From the NCBI GenBank assembly GCA_964562685.1, contig CAZLUP010000019.1, positions 1-64,000 on the forward strand: a DNA stretch of 64,000 nt, read 5' to 3'. Positions 8,921-17,132 of the stretch are shown here, in pieces. The DNA comes from Stanieria sp964562685 (GTDB lineage: Bacteria > Cyanobacteriota > Cyanobacteriia > Cyanobacteriales > Xenococcaceae). Under the pieces are notes generated by a model. The model saw only the letters and a list, made by a program, of their open reading frames with translations. It had not been told where the DNA came from and did no database searches. Numbering within the stretch: the stretch's first letter is position 1; each line of letters opens with the position of its first letter. Position numbers and translations under genes: made by a program.

Positions 8921-9733
8921 TTAATTTTTAATTCCCGTTGTACCAATGCCTTGAATAAATTGACGCTGACCGAGTAAAAATAATAAAACTACTGGAATAG
9001 TTGCAATTACTACTGCTGCCATTAACAAAGGCCAACTATTAGTAAACTCTTCTTGAAATTCTGCTAAAGCTAATTGTACTGTTCTTAATTCTGGACGAGT
9101 AGTAAATACTAAGGGTTTAAATAAATCATTCCACTCGCCAATAAAAGTAAACAAAAAAAGTGTTATTAAGGCAGGACGAGATAAAGGCAACATAATCTTA
9201 GTTAAAATTTGCCAGCGATTTGCACCATCTAGCATGGCTGCTTCTTCTAATTCAACAGGAATGGTTGCAAAATACTGTCGCATTAAAAAAATCCCAAAAC
9301 CATTCGCGGCAGTAGGTAAGATTAATGCCCAATAAGTATTAATTAAATGTCCCCATTTCAATACAACGAAAACAGGAATTACTAATAATTGAAACGGAAT
9401 CACTAAAGTAGCCAAAATTAGTAATAAAATTCCTTCTCTGCCTTTAAACTTTAATCTTGCTAAAGCATAACCAGCTAAAGCCGAAGTAAAAATTTGGCAG
9501 GCAGTAACGGCTAAAGCCACAATAGTTGAATTAGTAAAAGCTAATAAAAACCTACCTCGTTGCCAAGCTTCTTGATAATTAGCCCAAGTGTAACTATTAG
9601 AAGCTGTTCCTGGAATTACGTCAGAGGAAGCAAAGGAAGTTCTTAAGACTATGCCTAAAGGCAATAAAACTATAATTGCGCCTAGAATTAATAGCAATAA
9701 AATTATTAGCTTGTGCCAAGAATACGTTCGCAA
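8921..9733 (-). CDS. Carbohydrate-type ABC transporter permease (MalG/LacG family)
   Basis: A 270-residue inner-membrane permease with six predicted helices. The cytoplasmic EAA loop, EEAAMLDGANRWQILTKIML, docks the ATPase subunit and identifies the binding-protein-dependent transport family. MalG-type members usually pair with a second permease (MalF type), a binding protein and an ATPase, none of which is in this window. The other subunits must be encoded elsewhere. The substrate is probably a sugar or polyol, by family only. Confidence 0.85.
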   Translation of the reverse strand: MRTYSWHKLIILLLLILGAIIVLLPLGIVLRTSFASSDVIPGTASNSYTWANYQEAWQRGRFLLAFTNSTIVALAVTACQIFTSALAGYALARLKFKGREGILLLILATLVIPFQLLVIPVFVVLKWGHLINTYWALILPTAANGFGIFLMRQYFATIPVELEEAAMLDGANRWQILTKIMLPLSRPALITLFLFTFIGEWNDLFKPLVFTTRPELRTVQLALAEFQEEFTNSWPLLMAAVVIATIPVVLLFLLGQRQFIQGIGTTGIKN

Positions 9734-10525
9734 TTTGTGATCACCTTTCTATTTATGACAATTTATACAAAATCCTATTGATATACAATACTTAGAAGCA
9801 AGACTAAGGTAGTAGTTTTTCGCCTCACTCAGGAGGAGAATGAAGGCAGAAGTATTCAGTTACAATCCCGCCTAAGAAACTGACCTGCTTGATAGGTTGA
9901 TTTCATCTTACTAAAGTCTAAAAATTTCTAAAGAAAGTGATTTACTCAAATTTTACAAAGATTTTGAAAAAAAATTTGTCAAGAGTTTGTTGTGTGGTTG
10001 AATTGATTTTACTTTTAAATAGATTACAACAATCTATTGATTGAGATAAAAAGCAATCGCAATATTTTTTTATTTAATTTAAATTATTGTAATAATTATT
10101 TTTGTTTAATTTTTTTTGTTAAAATAACATTTAAAACTACTATTTTAAAGTAAATATTAATTAGCCTCAGCCCAAAAAACATTGCATTCTTAAAACCTTT
10201 TTACTTAAATAGTTAAATTAGATTGATTCAAGGAAGTTGTCTAAATCAAGCTATTTTTTGTCGATATAAAATCCTAAAAAAGCAAATCAAGTACCTCAAT
10301 TTTTGGGAAAATTTTATTCGCATTTGGCTATTTTGGGGTTTAAAAAATTAATGAGCTAGAAAATACAGCTTATTTTGCTTGATTTTCATAAAACTAAATC
10401 AATTTTTAGAGATTTTTATGTCGTTTGATAGAGATATTGAAAACCCCAATATCTATAAAATTATCGATCATTACTTGATTAATTACAAAAAATCAACCTA
10501 ACTAAAAAAAGAGAGCAAAATAATT
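9734..10525. other. 792-base gene-free spacer with a pair of hairpins near the permease
   Basis: This spacer is AT-rich and has no convincing gene. At 9822-9847 GCCTCACTC pairs imperfectly with GAATGAAGGC, and at 9856-9883 TCAGTT pairs with AACTGA. The two hairpins lie 90-150 bases upstream of the leftward permease start, so they could be in its 5' leader. The remaining 600 bases show only A/T tracts. Confidence 0.35.
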
Positions 10526-11185
10526 ATGTCTTATGCAGAACCTTTAGGAGATCGAGCAGTTGAACCTACAATTGCTACAGTAGTTAATGACCGCGATCGC
10601 GTTAGATGGGGTCCGATCTTTGCTGGAATTGTGGTTGCGATCGCCATACAACTTATTTTCAGTGCTTTAGGTGTAGCGATTGGTTTATCAGCTAGAGCGG
10701 ATGGAAGTGACCCTAATTCAGTTGGTTGGGGTGTTGGTATTTGGTCGATTATTAGTTTATTAATCGCCTTATTCTTAGGAAGTTGGGTGGCAGCCAATAC
10801 TTGTAGTCCCATGAATAGTAAAACAGCCCTTTTACACGGGTTAATTCTTTGGGCAACTACTTTAGCTATTAGTGCTTGGTTACTTGCTAGTGGGGTTACA
10901 GGTGCATTTGGTGTCTTAGCTTCTAATGCTGGCGAACTATTAAACCAAGTTCAACAACCAGGTGGAGTCGATCTTCCTAATAAACCTCCAAATCTTTCTC
11001 CTAATCAAGCTCGTGAGCTTGCTGGATATTCCGCAAGAGCAGCTTGGTCATTTATTATTGGTTCCTTGCTTGGTTTAGCTGCTGCTTTAATTGGAGCTTC
11101 TGTAGGGGCAAGAAAATCTAGAGTAGTTCGTACTACTACCGTACCTCCTCACCGACCAGATAATCCAGTTGGAATGGGAAGATAA
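10526..11185 (+). CDS. Small integral membrane protein, unknown function
   Basis: A 219-residue protein with a short charged N-terminus and about four membrane segments, near residues 28-52, 70-90, 105-130 and 170-192. The helices contain Gly/Ala-rich repeats. A Pro-rich loop lies before the last helix and the tail is basic. It resembles cyanobacterial hypothetical membrane proteins of the YrzE or stress-associated type, but that assignment is weak. A purine-rich stretch (AAAAAAAGAGAGCAAAA) precedes the ATG. It stands alone. Confidence 0.6.
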   Translation: MSYAEPLGDRAVEPTIATVVNDRDRVRWGPIFAGIVVAIAIQLIFSALGVAIGLSARADGSDPNSVGWGVGIWSIISLLIALFLGSWVAANTCSPMNSKTALLHGLILWATTLAISAWLLASGVTGAFGVLASNAGELLNQVQQPGGVDLPNKPPNLSPNQARELAGYSARAAWSFIIGSLLGLAAALIGASVGARKSRVVRTTTVPPHRPDNPVGMGR

Positions 11186-11297
11186 TTAACAGTTCTCACT
11201 TATATTTAGTACATTCGTTCGATACTGATTGAGGGTTAATGGTTGATTATTCATCCCTCATAATTAGTAATTACTAATTAGTAACTGGTAACTGATA
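11186..11297. repeat. Dispersed repeat spacer between convergent genes
   Basis: The spacer contains TAATTAGTAATTACTAATTA followed by GTAACTGGTAACTGAT. These are words of a dispersed repeat family that is also translated inside the NRPS gene at 21,350-21,400. Confidence 0.45.
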
Positions 11298-11843
11298 TTA
11301 TTTGCTTTCAATAGTTGTTACTTCCTCTGAAGGTGGCAAAACATAAATCAGTCCAGAAATCAAAGTCAAACCCACACATAGCCAAAAAGCAGCCAAGGAA
11401 GGAACTCGCCAAATTTCAGACCAAGGTGAAATTAGCAAAGCGATCGCAATTATTTGACTGACAGTTTTTAATTTTCCCCACAGATTAGCTCCTTGAATAG
11501 TACTACTACCTGTTAGGTTGGGGTTAATTCGCCATCCTGCGATCGCTAATTCTCTAGCTAAGATTAAACAGACTCCCCAAGCTGGTATTTGTTGTAGCTC
11601 GATTAAAGCCAACATTGTGCCTAAAACCAGCAGCTTATCGACTAGGGGATCGAGAAACTTGCCTAATTCTGTAACTAAATCTAATTTACGAGCCAGGTAA
11701 CCATCAACCCAATCTGTCCCTGCTGCCACCAAAAAAATCAACATTGCATAAACTCGTTGCTCTGAAGAAGGGTGTTGCAACAAATACAGCAGCAAAGGTA
11801 ATCCCAATAAACGGGATAAAGTAATCCAAGTAGGAAGATTCAA
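11298..11843 (-). CDS. pgsA: CDP-diacylglycerol-glycerol-3-phosphate 3-phosphatidyltransferase
   Basis: This enzyme makes phosphatidylglycerol phosphate, the committed step to phosphatidylglycerol, an essential thylakoid lipid. The 181-residue membrane protein has the full CDP-alcohol phosphotransferase signature: Asp44, Asp47-Gly48, Ala51-Arg52, Gly61, Asp65 and Asp69. Length and hydrophobic profile match PgsA. It lies downstream of the thrC pair on the same strand but is separated from it by a terminator. Confidence 0.92.
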   Translation of the reverse strand: MNLPTWITLSRLLGLPLLLYLLQHPSSEQRVYAMLIFLVAAGTDWVDGYLARKLDLVTELGKFLDPLVDKLLVLGTMLALIELQQIPAWGVCLILARELAIAGWRINPNLTGSSTIQGANLWGKLKTVSQIIAIALLISPWSEIWRVPSLAAFWLCVGLTLISGLIYVLPPSEEVTTIESK

Positions 11844-11954
11844 TTTAAAAGTATAAAATAAAAACTTATTTTTTTATATGCTAGCTAGCGTTATTTATCA
11901 AATCTAAGATAACGAATTATTACAAAACTTTTTGTATTGTAAATAACACTGAAA

Positions 11955-11983
11955 CAAAAAAAGGCAGGTCATTAACCCACCTT
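11955..11983 (-). terminator. Rho-independent terminator of the thrC-MoaD operon
   Basis: Read leftward, AAGGTGGGT and ACCTGCCTT form a nine-pair stem with a TAATG loop, followed by seven T. It lies 37 bases after the MoaD/ThiS stop and upstream of pgsA. Confidence 0.8.
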
Positions 11984-12019
11984 ACTGTTACGGAATAATT
12001 AAACTGTAAGAAAAATCAT

Positions 12020-12295
12020 TTAGCCTCCAGCCACTGCTGGAACGATACTTACTTCATCACCATCAGTTAAAGTGGTATTAGTTCCTTCTAAGAAACGAAT
12101 ATCTTCGCTGTTGACATAAAGGTTTAAGAAGCGTCTAGGTTGACCAGTTTCATCGCAAATACGAGCTTTGATTCCTGGACAGTTACTTTCTAGCACATCA
12201 ATTAGTTCGCTAATACTGCTACCACCACATTCAATAGTAGCTTGATTGTTAGTGAATTTTTGTAAGGGAGTGGGGATTAATACTTTTACAGCCAT
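12020..12295 (-). CDS. MoaD/ThiS-family sulfur carrier protein
   Basis: A 91-residue ubiquitin-like beta-grasp protein ending in Gly-Gly (AVAGG), the residues that are adenylated and thiocarboxylated in ThiS, MoaD and CysO. The C-terminus is already mature. It follows the threonine synthase gene by 48 bases and shares its terminator, so the two are probably cotranscribed. Classical MoaD or ThiS genes sit with molybdopterin or thiamine genes; pairing with a PLP lyase instead suggests protein-thiocarboxylate-dependent sulfur chemistry. That functional link is inference. Confidence 0.85.
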   Translation of the reverse strand: MAVKVLIPTPLQKFTNNQATIECGGSSISELIDVLESNCPGIKARICDETGQPRRFLNLYVNSEDIRFLEGTNTTLTDGDEVSIVPAVAGG

Positions 12296-12343
12296 AGTTA
12301 ACTACAAAACAAATCAGAAAAAAGACAATAGAGACATTTAAAA

Positions 12344-13648
12344 TTAAACATTAACTTGTTGCCATTCGAGGCGTTCAAGAGTACGAGAACGTTCTAGCGC
12401 GCGCTCAAAACTATCTAGTTTGGGTTCGATCAGTAAAGGTTCGCCAATATAACCTTGGACTGCTTCTTGAGTCTTGAGTCCATTACCAGTAATATAAACT
12501 ACCGTAGTTTCTTCGGAGTCAATTTTACCCACTTCTACCAATTTTTTCAGTACAGCAATGGTAGTACCCCCAGCAGTTTCAGTAAAGATGCCTTCGGTTT
12601 CCGCTAATAGTTTGATTCCTTCAATAATTTCAGCATCGTTAACCGATTCAATATTACCGTTGGTTTTGCGAGCAACTTCTAAAGCGTAAATACCATCAGC
12701 AGGATTACCAATTGCAATTGATTTAGCAATTGTATTAGGTCTTACTGGTGCTACAAAATCTCTTTCTTCTTTAAAAGCTTGAGCGATAGGAGAACAACCT
12801 TCTGCTTGTGCGCCACTGAAACGAACTGGTTTATCTTCAACCAACCCAACTTTAACAAATTCTTGGAAACCTTTATAAATTTTGGTATACAAAGAACCAG
12901 AAGCTAAAGGTGCAACAATATGATCGGGTAACTTCCAACCTAATTGTTCGGCAACTTCAAAACCTAGAGTTTTAGAACCTTCTGAATAGTAAGGACGAAG
13001 ATTGATATTTACAAAACCCCAACCATAGGTATTACCAACTTCAGAACAAAGACGGTTTACTTGATCGTAGTTACCTTTGACTGCCATTACGGTAGGGTTG
13101 TAAATGAGCGTACCTAAAACTTTACCTGCTTCCAAATCCGCAGGAATAAAAACGCAGCAGTCTAAACCAGCATGAGCAGCGATCGCAGCAGTGGAATTTG
13201 CTAGATTTCCAGTACTAGCACAAGAAACGGTGGTAAAACCTAATTCTTTGGCACGAGTCAAAGCAACTGAGACTACCCTATCTTTAAAGCTAAGGGTAGG
13301 CATATTGACGGCATCATTTTTAATGTAGAGATTTTTTAGACCCAGGCGACGAGCTAAACGATTGGACTTAACTAAAGGAGTCATCCCTGTGCCAACATCG
13401 ATGGGGTTTTCGCTGGCTACAGGTAAGAAAGCTTTATAACGCCAAATTGAATTTGGACCAGCTTGAATGCTTTCTCGGCTGACTTGACGGCGAATTGCAT
13501 CATAGTCGTAAGCGACTTCTAAAGGAGAAAAAGTTTCTTCACAGACATTCAAAGCTTCTAGCGGATATTCAACCCCACCTTCTTTAGAAACTAACTTGGT
13601 GAAGGTGGGTGTAAAACATGAGGGTTTGGTATCGATCACCTGAGTCAT
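12344..13648 (-). CDS. thrC: Threonine synthase (PLP-dependent)
   Basis: Converts O-phosphohomoserine to threonine. The 434-residue length is typical of cyanobacterial ThrC. The PLP lysine is Lys122 in LSFKDRVV. The phosphate-binding loop is SCASTGNLANSTAA, and ETAGGTT lies in the C-terminal part. Because a sulfur carrier protein follows directly, a side role in sulfur transfer is possible. Nothing in ThrC itself looks unusual, so threonine synthase remains the primary call. Confidence 0.93.
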   Translation of the reverse strand: MTQVIDTKPSCFTPTFTKLVSKEGGVEYPLEALNVCEETFSPLEVAYDYDAIRRQVSRESIQAGPNSIWRYKAFLPVASENPIDVGTGMTPLVKSNRLARRLGLKNLYIKNDAVNMPTLSFKDRVVSVALTRAKELGFTTVSCASTGNLANSTAAIAAHAGLDCCVFIPADLEAGKVLGTLIYNPTVMAVKGNYDQVNRLCSEVGNTYGWGFVNINLRPYYSEGSKTLGFEVAEQLGWKLPDHIVAPLASGSLYTKIYKGFQEFVKVGLVEDKPVRFSGAQAEGCSPIAQAFKEERDFVAPVRPNTIAKSIAIGNPADGIYALEVARKTNGNIESVNDAEIIEGIKLLAETEGIFTETAGGTTIAVLKKLVEVGKIDSEETTVVYITGNGLKTQEAVQGYIGEPLLIEPKLDSFERALERSRTLERLEWQQVNV

Positions 13649-13752
13649 GACTAAATATTCCTAATTTAATTAATTCCGTCAACAGTGGCTTCGATAGTAT
13701 CACAGGTAAAAATACTAGTCAAACATACCCGACTATTTTTGTCGGGATTGAT

Positions 13753-13911
13753 TTAGTTACTAAAAAACGTTCTGCTACTCATCATTTCTTCTGGGTCTGT
13801 ATGATTAATTGTTCGATTGAGATGTTGTCTGACGGGATAAAAAAAATCTCGTTCTCCCTCAAATTCAAATCCTAAAAATTTTAATTTGGTTATTAACTGT
13901 ACAAAAAACAG
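13753..13911 (-). pseudogene. Possible C-terminal gene remnant of unknown family
   Basis: Reading leftward there is a 52-codon open stretch containing KLKFLGFEFEGERDFFYP and then HLNRTINHTDPEEMM before a stop. It has no start codon, and its composition looks protein-like. It ends against an inverted repeat (TTAACTGT and ACAGTTAA, 13893-13915) next to an IS remnant. It may be the tail of a gene broken by insertion. The family is not recognised. Confidence 0.3.
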
Positions 13912-13952
13912 TTAAGATAGAAAGGCTGGCACCTTGTTTTCCTTTACCTATT

Positions 13953-14255
13953 CAATACGAAAGCCAACGTTTAACTAATTTAATTTTACTGATTGCTTTG
14001 GCTTACACTACTTCAGTTATTAAGGGAAAGTCAATTAAAATTTTAGGTAAGCAAAAATACATTGCTCGACTCAATGAAGCTCGCCGAACTTCAAACCGAC
14101 ATAGTAATTTCTGGATAGGTATTTATGGTAATCTGTGGGTTATTGCTTGGGAATTTTTAATAGATATTGTTCAAGATATGATGAAGATAAATAGTCATAA
14201 ATTAGCTGATTATCAAAGTGGATTAAGGGTTATTAATTTGATACAAACAGCTTAG
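13953..14255 (+). pseudogene. IS4-type transposase C-terminal remnant
   Basis: From about 13,953 the rightward frame reads ESQRLTNLILLIALAYT. It continues with Arg-His-Ser-x-Phe-Trp-Ile-Gly-x-Tyr-Gly and ends YQSGLRVINLIQTA. These are the conserved final about 100 residues of cyanobacterial IS4-family transposases. The catalytic DDE portion and the left end are absent, so it is non-functional. It marks the start of a repeat-rich scrap zone. Confidence 0.7.
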
Positions 14256-14362
14256 ATATTTAGTTAGATTGTTCTTTTTTATTTATTATTAAAAACTTTT
14301 TTAGATTAATTATCAGAATTTTCTTGTGCCTTAATTATTAAATATTTAATCAACTTGATTGG

Positions 14363-14390
14363 GGAGGAACAGCAAAAGCTGTTCCTCCCA
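14363..14390. repeat. Perfect 12-bp hairpin
   Basis: GGGAGGAACAGC and GCTGTTCCTCCC flank a four-A loop. This is the only strongly GC-rich structure in an AT-rich tract. There is no T-run, so a dispersed repeat or transcript-end stabiliser is more likely than a terminator. Confidence 0.6.
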
Positions 14391-14449
14391 CTATTAATGA
14401 TTATCATTTTTATTTATTGAGACAATTTCTAGGCTATTCTTATCTTTTC

Positions 14450-14610
14450 TATTCCATGCTGTGAAAGCTTTATAGGTATCTTGTCACCCCGTGAAGTGAA
14501 AGTTAATCTTCTACAAGAAGAAGCTGCTGAATAATCTGACAAGGGTGACGAACCAATAGTCATTGATTAATGGTAAATCCCAGTTGCGAACAATCGTGAC
14601 TGGGTTTTTT
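14450..14610 (+). ncRNA. Candidate structured RNA ending in a terminator
   Basis: No ORF explains this tract, but it is rich in nested pairing. GTCACCC at 14483-14489 pairs with GGGTGAC at 14543-14549. The overlapping word CTTGTCA (14480-14486) can instead pair with TGACAAG (14537-14543). Between them is the hairpin TCTTCT-ACA-AGAAGA (14507-14521). CCCAGT (14579-14584) and ACTGGG (14599-14604), followed by six T, form a terminator. I do not recognise a known RNA family. A degenerate mobile repeat is the main alternative. Confidence 0.4.
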
Positions 14611-14750
14611 GTTGTCTGGCGATCGCTCCTGCCAATCAATTTAAATCTTTTTCAACTCCGTAACTTTTAATTTTGTATAGAGTTTGATTGACGAAATATA
14701 GCCAATGTTGTTTGTCTTTGCCAAATGCAGCTTCTATTTCACAACAAAGC

Positions 14751-14999
14751 TCAGAAATCTGCGGTAAACAAGCGGTTGGGACGAATATTACTATTTCGGT
14801 TTAGTCCGCCATTGCTAAAGTCTGCGTTGGTAACTGCTGTAGCATAACTATCTGACACTGCCTGACTGGTAATTTGACAGAGAATTAAATCGTCTCCTGT
14901 TAACTTGGCAACAACCAAGGCTGGACGACGTTTAGCTTGGCTCAAGTCAGAAAAACGAAAGGGAACGATAACCACATCTCCCTTTACAAATGTTGCCAC
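14751..14999 (-). pseudogene. PemK/MazF-family toxin, C-terminally truncated
   Basis: The N-terminal 80 residues match an RNase toxin of the MazF fold: the start VKGDVVIVPFRFSDLSQAKR, then RRPALVV, then LNRNSNIRPNRLFTAD. Family members normally run about 30 residues further. Here the frame stops at Phe-stop directly after TAD, and the next bases continue in another frame with unrelated sequence. The toxin may be inactive. It overlaps the antitoxin by 16 bases, the usual coupled arrangement. Confidence 0.7.
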
Positions 15000-15178
15000 G
15001 CTTCATCCTCCTCTGGAGTTGACCAATCTTTGGCTAATGCAGATTCACTCAAGATAGCAGTTTCTAGTTTTTCCTGTTGATGTTTATATTTGAGATATTG
15101 AACAAAGTTTAATACGAATGGTATAAGTGATTCTGGGATTTGTTCGATTTCAGTTAAGAGAGATTCTTTGGCATTCAT
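14984..15178 (-). CDS. Antitoxin of a PemK/MazF-type pair (DUF2281-like)
   Basis: A 64-residue acidic protein. The N-terminal half (EQIPESLIPFVLNFVQYLKY) is the helical stretch typical of DUF2281-type cyanobacterial antitoxins. The tail, DWSTPEEDEAW, probably wraps the toxin. It is translated just ahead of and overlapping the toxin gene. Function is inferred from context and the partner's family. Confidence 0.7.
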   Translation of the reverse strand: MNAKESLLTEIEQIPESLIPFVLNFVQYLKYKHQQEKLETAILSESALAKDWSTPEEDEAWQHL

Positions 15179-15247
15179 AGCTTTAGCTAATCTATAAAAA
15201 TTACGGTATCTTTATTGAGTTTATATAATTTATATAACTATAAACCT

Positions 15248-15408
15248 AGTTTCAGAAAGTACGTTCTGCTCCGCAGCTAGCTTTTGCTGACCGCATTTTC
15301 TCGACTACCGAAGTCTCGCGCAGATGCTCCTGTAACAACGGAAAGTGCAACCAGTTTCAGTCCAACAAGTCCTAATAGGATGAAATGCTGAGGGGATTTT
15401 CTGAAACT
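15248..15408. mobile_element. MITE-like element with 11-bp terminal inverted repeats
   Basis: AGTTTCAGAAA at 15248-15258 is inverted perfectly at 15398-15408, enclosing 139 bases with no ORF. Size and structure fit a non-autonomous element. No convincing target duplication or transposase copy was found, so this is a structural call only. Confidence 0.45.
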
Positions 15409-15479
15409 CGCGATCGCGAATCTGATGGTTTTTTGCCTCATTTTTAATCAATTTTAAATTATATATTACCAGACTATCT

Positions 15480-15641
15480 ATGGATGAAGTGAAACAGAGC
15501 CAAAGCTTGACTGATTGGCAAAAAGTTAAAAAAATGACCGAGGAAGAGATAGAAACCCTAGCTAAAGCAGCTCCTGATTGTCAGCCGACAGATGATGATT
15601 TTTGGGAGGACACGGTTGGCGAGGCTTCCTCGCCAACGTGA
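15480..15641 (+). CDS. Small acidic protein, possible antitoxin remnant
   Basis: A 53-codon frame starts MDEVKQSQSLTDWQKV and contains KMTEEEIETLAKAAPD and DDDFWED. The Trp-x-x-Val/Leu-x-x-Met-Thr-Glu-Glu-Glu-Ile pattern resembles short BrnA-like antitoxins. No toxin partner is adjacent. The last ten codons overlap a perfect hairpin (GTTGGCGAGG with CCTCGCCAAC, 15615-15637), so a repeat insertion may have replaced the original end. Confidence 0.4.
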   Translation: MDEVKQSQSLTDWQKVKKMTEEEIETLAKAAPDCQPTDDDFWEDTVGEASSPT

Positions 15642-16311
15642 GATGTCCGTGATGATGCTACGGTGGTTAAGTCAAACAATCATAGGGTTAGTCAATAATA
15701 TATCTTTTCTGCTTGAGATGATTGTAGCCCCCTAAATCCCATCTCGCGCATTCCCTTGCGTCTTACGCCGACGCGGGGTCGCTCGCCAATTCTGGGGGAC
15801 TTTTAATCGATTTCTTGATAAATGATAGGATTGGATATTTTATTGCATCCATGCGAAATATCATTTGTTATTTCCATTGTTACTGAAGGCGGAAACGACG
15901 AAAGCAATGCTGCCAGCACTCATGGAAGTTGTGACTAATGCCCTGATGTCTTTAATACCAGATACTAACGCAAAAGCGATCGCCGTACCGATCACAGATG
16001 CCAACCAAGTTTTAAGTAGCGATCTCCTCTCAGCGATGGCAACCTGGGAGTAAGTAATACCAAATCAAATAATGTTTGCTACAGATGATGTTTTTGTAGG
16101 GGCGATTGGTCAATCGCCCTTACGAGATGTGTCGCATTCTTTTTTCTATTTGGTATAAGTTGAGGGGTGGGCTGGGAACTGATGGGGGTACAGCCACCAT
16201 AATTCATATACGACAAGCAGTTGAGCAAATTTACTGGCAGGAATACAACTGCGTTAAACTAGACTTTGTATATGTTTCATAGCTTTGAGACCTCTAAGAT
16301 AAAATGGCAGC
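15642..16311. repeat. Repeat-rich spacer at the cluster's downstream edge
   Basis: No convincing gene is present. At 15,728-15,800 a composite repeat starts CCCCCTAAATCCC and ends CTGGGGGAC, with TTCCCTTGCGTCTT and CGACGCGGG inside; the same two words recur within the A domain of the NRPS at 21,660-21,730. At 16,056-16,157 an element bounded by TACCAAAT and ATTTGGTA encloses a 28-nt palindrome at 16,096-16,123. The tract marks the boundary of the biosynthetic cluster. Confidence 0.55.
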
Positions 16312-16940
16312 TTATTGATAGCTGTTTTCATTAATTTTTCGACCCAGTCCCAACATATGTCCATACTTAATACCCAAGTTGTACCGTATAATCATATAAT
16401 TTTCTAAAACAGAAAAATCTGCTCGCAGGATCGGAAGTAGTATTTCCATTAATTCATCATTATTTAATACTTCTTCTGGTGTACCATTAAGTTGGCGTAA
16501 TTCTCGAATCAAATCTGCTTTAGGTAAATTATTAATCACAGTTTTTAAATTATTAATTTGAGGAGCGCGACGACCAGAAATAAATAGATGAACTGGTTCT
16601 AAATTATATTGACGACGAATCAAACGAGCCAATTCAAAACTAATTAATCCTCCCATACTATGACCAAAAAAAACAAAAGGTCGATCTAAATAAGGTAAAA
16701 TTTCTAAAGTGATCGCTTTTACTAAAGGCTCGATGCGATTGAAAGGAGTTAATTGGATTTGACTTCCTCTGCCTGGAAGTTCTACAGGACAGATTTCAAT
16801 AGTTTTAGGTAAATAATCAATCCAGGACGGAAAGAGTAAGAACTGCCACCTGCATAGGGAAAACAAAATATACGCAAGGAAGCAGAAAGATTAGATTTCG
16901 GCAAAGTAATCCAAGAATTAATAGTAGGAGTAAGAGACAT
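16312..16940 (-). pseudogene. Type II thioesterase, frameshifted and truncated
   Basis: Type II thioesterases clear mis-primed carrier domains in NRPS/PKS lines. The N-terminus from ATG 16940 (MSLTPTINSWITLP) leads to FCFPYAGGSS, but the frame is lost near 16,824. The next frame resumes with WIDYLPKTIEICPVELPGRGS and the nucleophile motif FFGHSMGG. After FSVLENY at about 16,400 the family sequence ends, and an unrelated 24-residue tail runs to the stop. The catalytic Asp and His region is therefore missing. One frameshift could be a sequencing error; the missing C-terminus argues for true decay. Confidence 0.75.
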
Positions 16941-16949
16941 GGTTTTAAA

Positions 16950-17042
16950 GTAGAGGCAAGGCACTGCCTTGCCCGTACAAAAGTAAAAAGTTATGAACGA
17001 TGAGGGATGAATAATCAACCCCGATGATGACGCGTCATCATC
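16950..17042. repeat. Palindromic repeats between thioesterase remnant and aminotransferase
   Basis: GTAGAGGCAAGGCA and its inverted partner ending CCGTAC span 16,950-16,978, followed by ACAAAAGTAAAAAGTTA. The same flank follows a sister palindrome at 38,677-38,704. A second, perfect 20-bp palindrome begins GATGATGACG at 17,023. Confidence 0.65.
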
Positions 17043-17132
17043 AGCTGCGGAGCGACTAACCATTAACTATCAACAAAAACGAGGGAAATCAACTGTATTT
17101 CATTAATCTGACAATCGCTATAAAAACTATAT

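Noticed and set aside
10531..10812. 93-codon open frame on the minus strand
   Set aside because: It lies entirely opposite the membrane protein gene at 10,526, and its composition reflects the complement of that gene.
15865..16053. 62-codon open frame starting MLFPLLLKAETT
   Set aside because: It lies in the repeat zone, lacks a ribosome-binding site and family resemblance, and was not called as a gene.
16941..17063. In-frame N-terminal extension of the thioesterase
   Set aside because: It translates palindromic repeats (SRSAADDDASSS); ATG 16,940 gives the normal family start.
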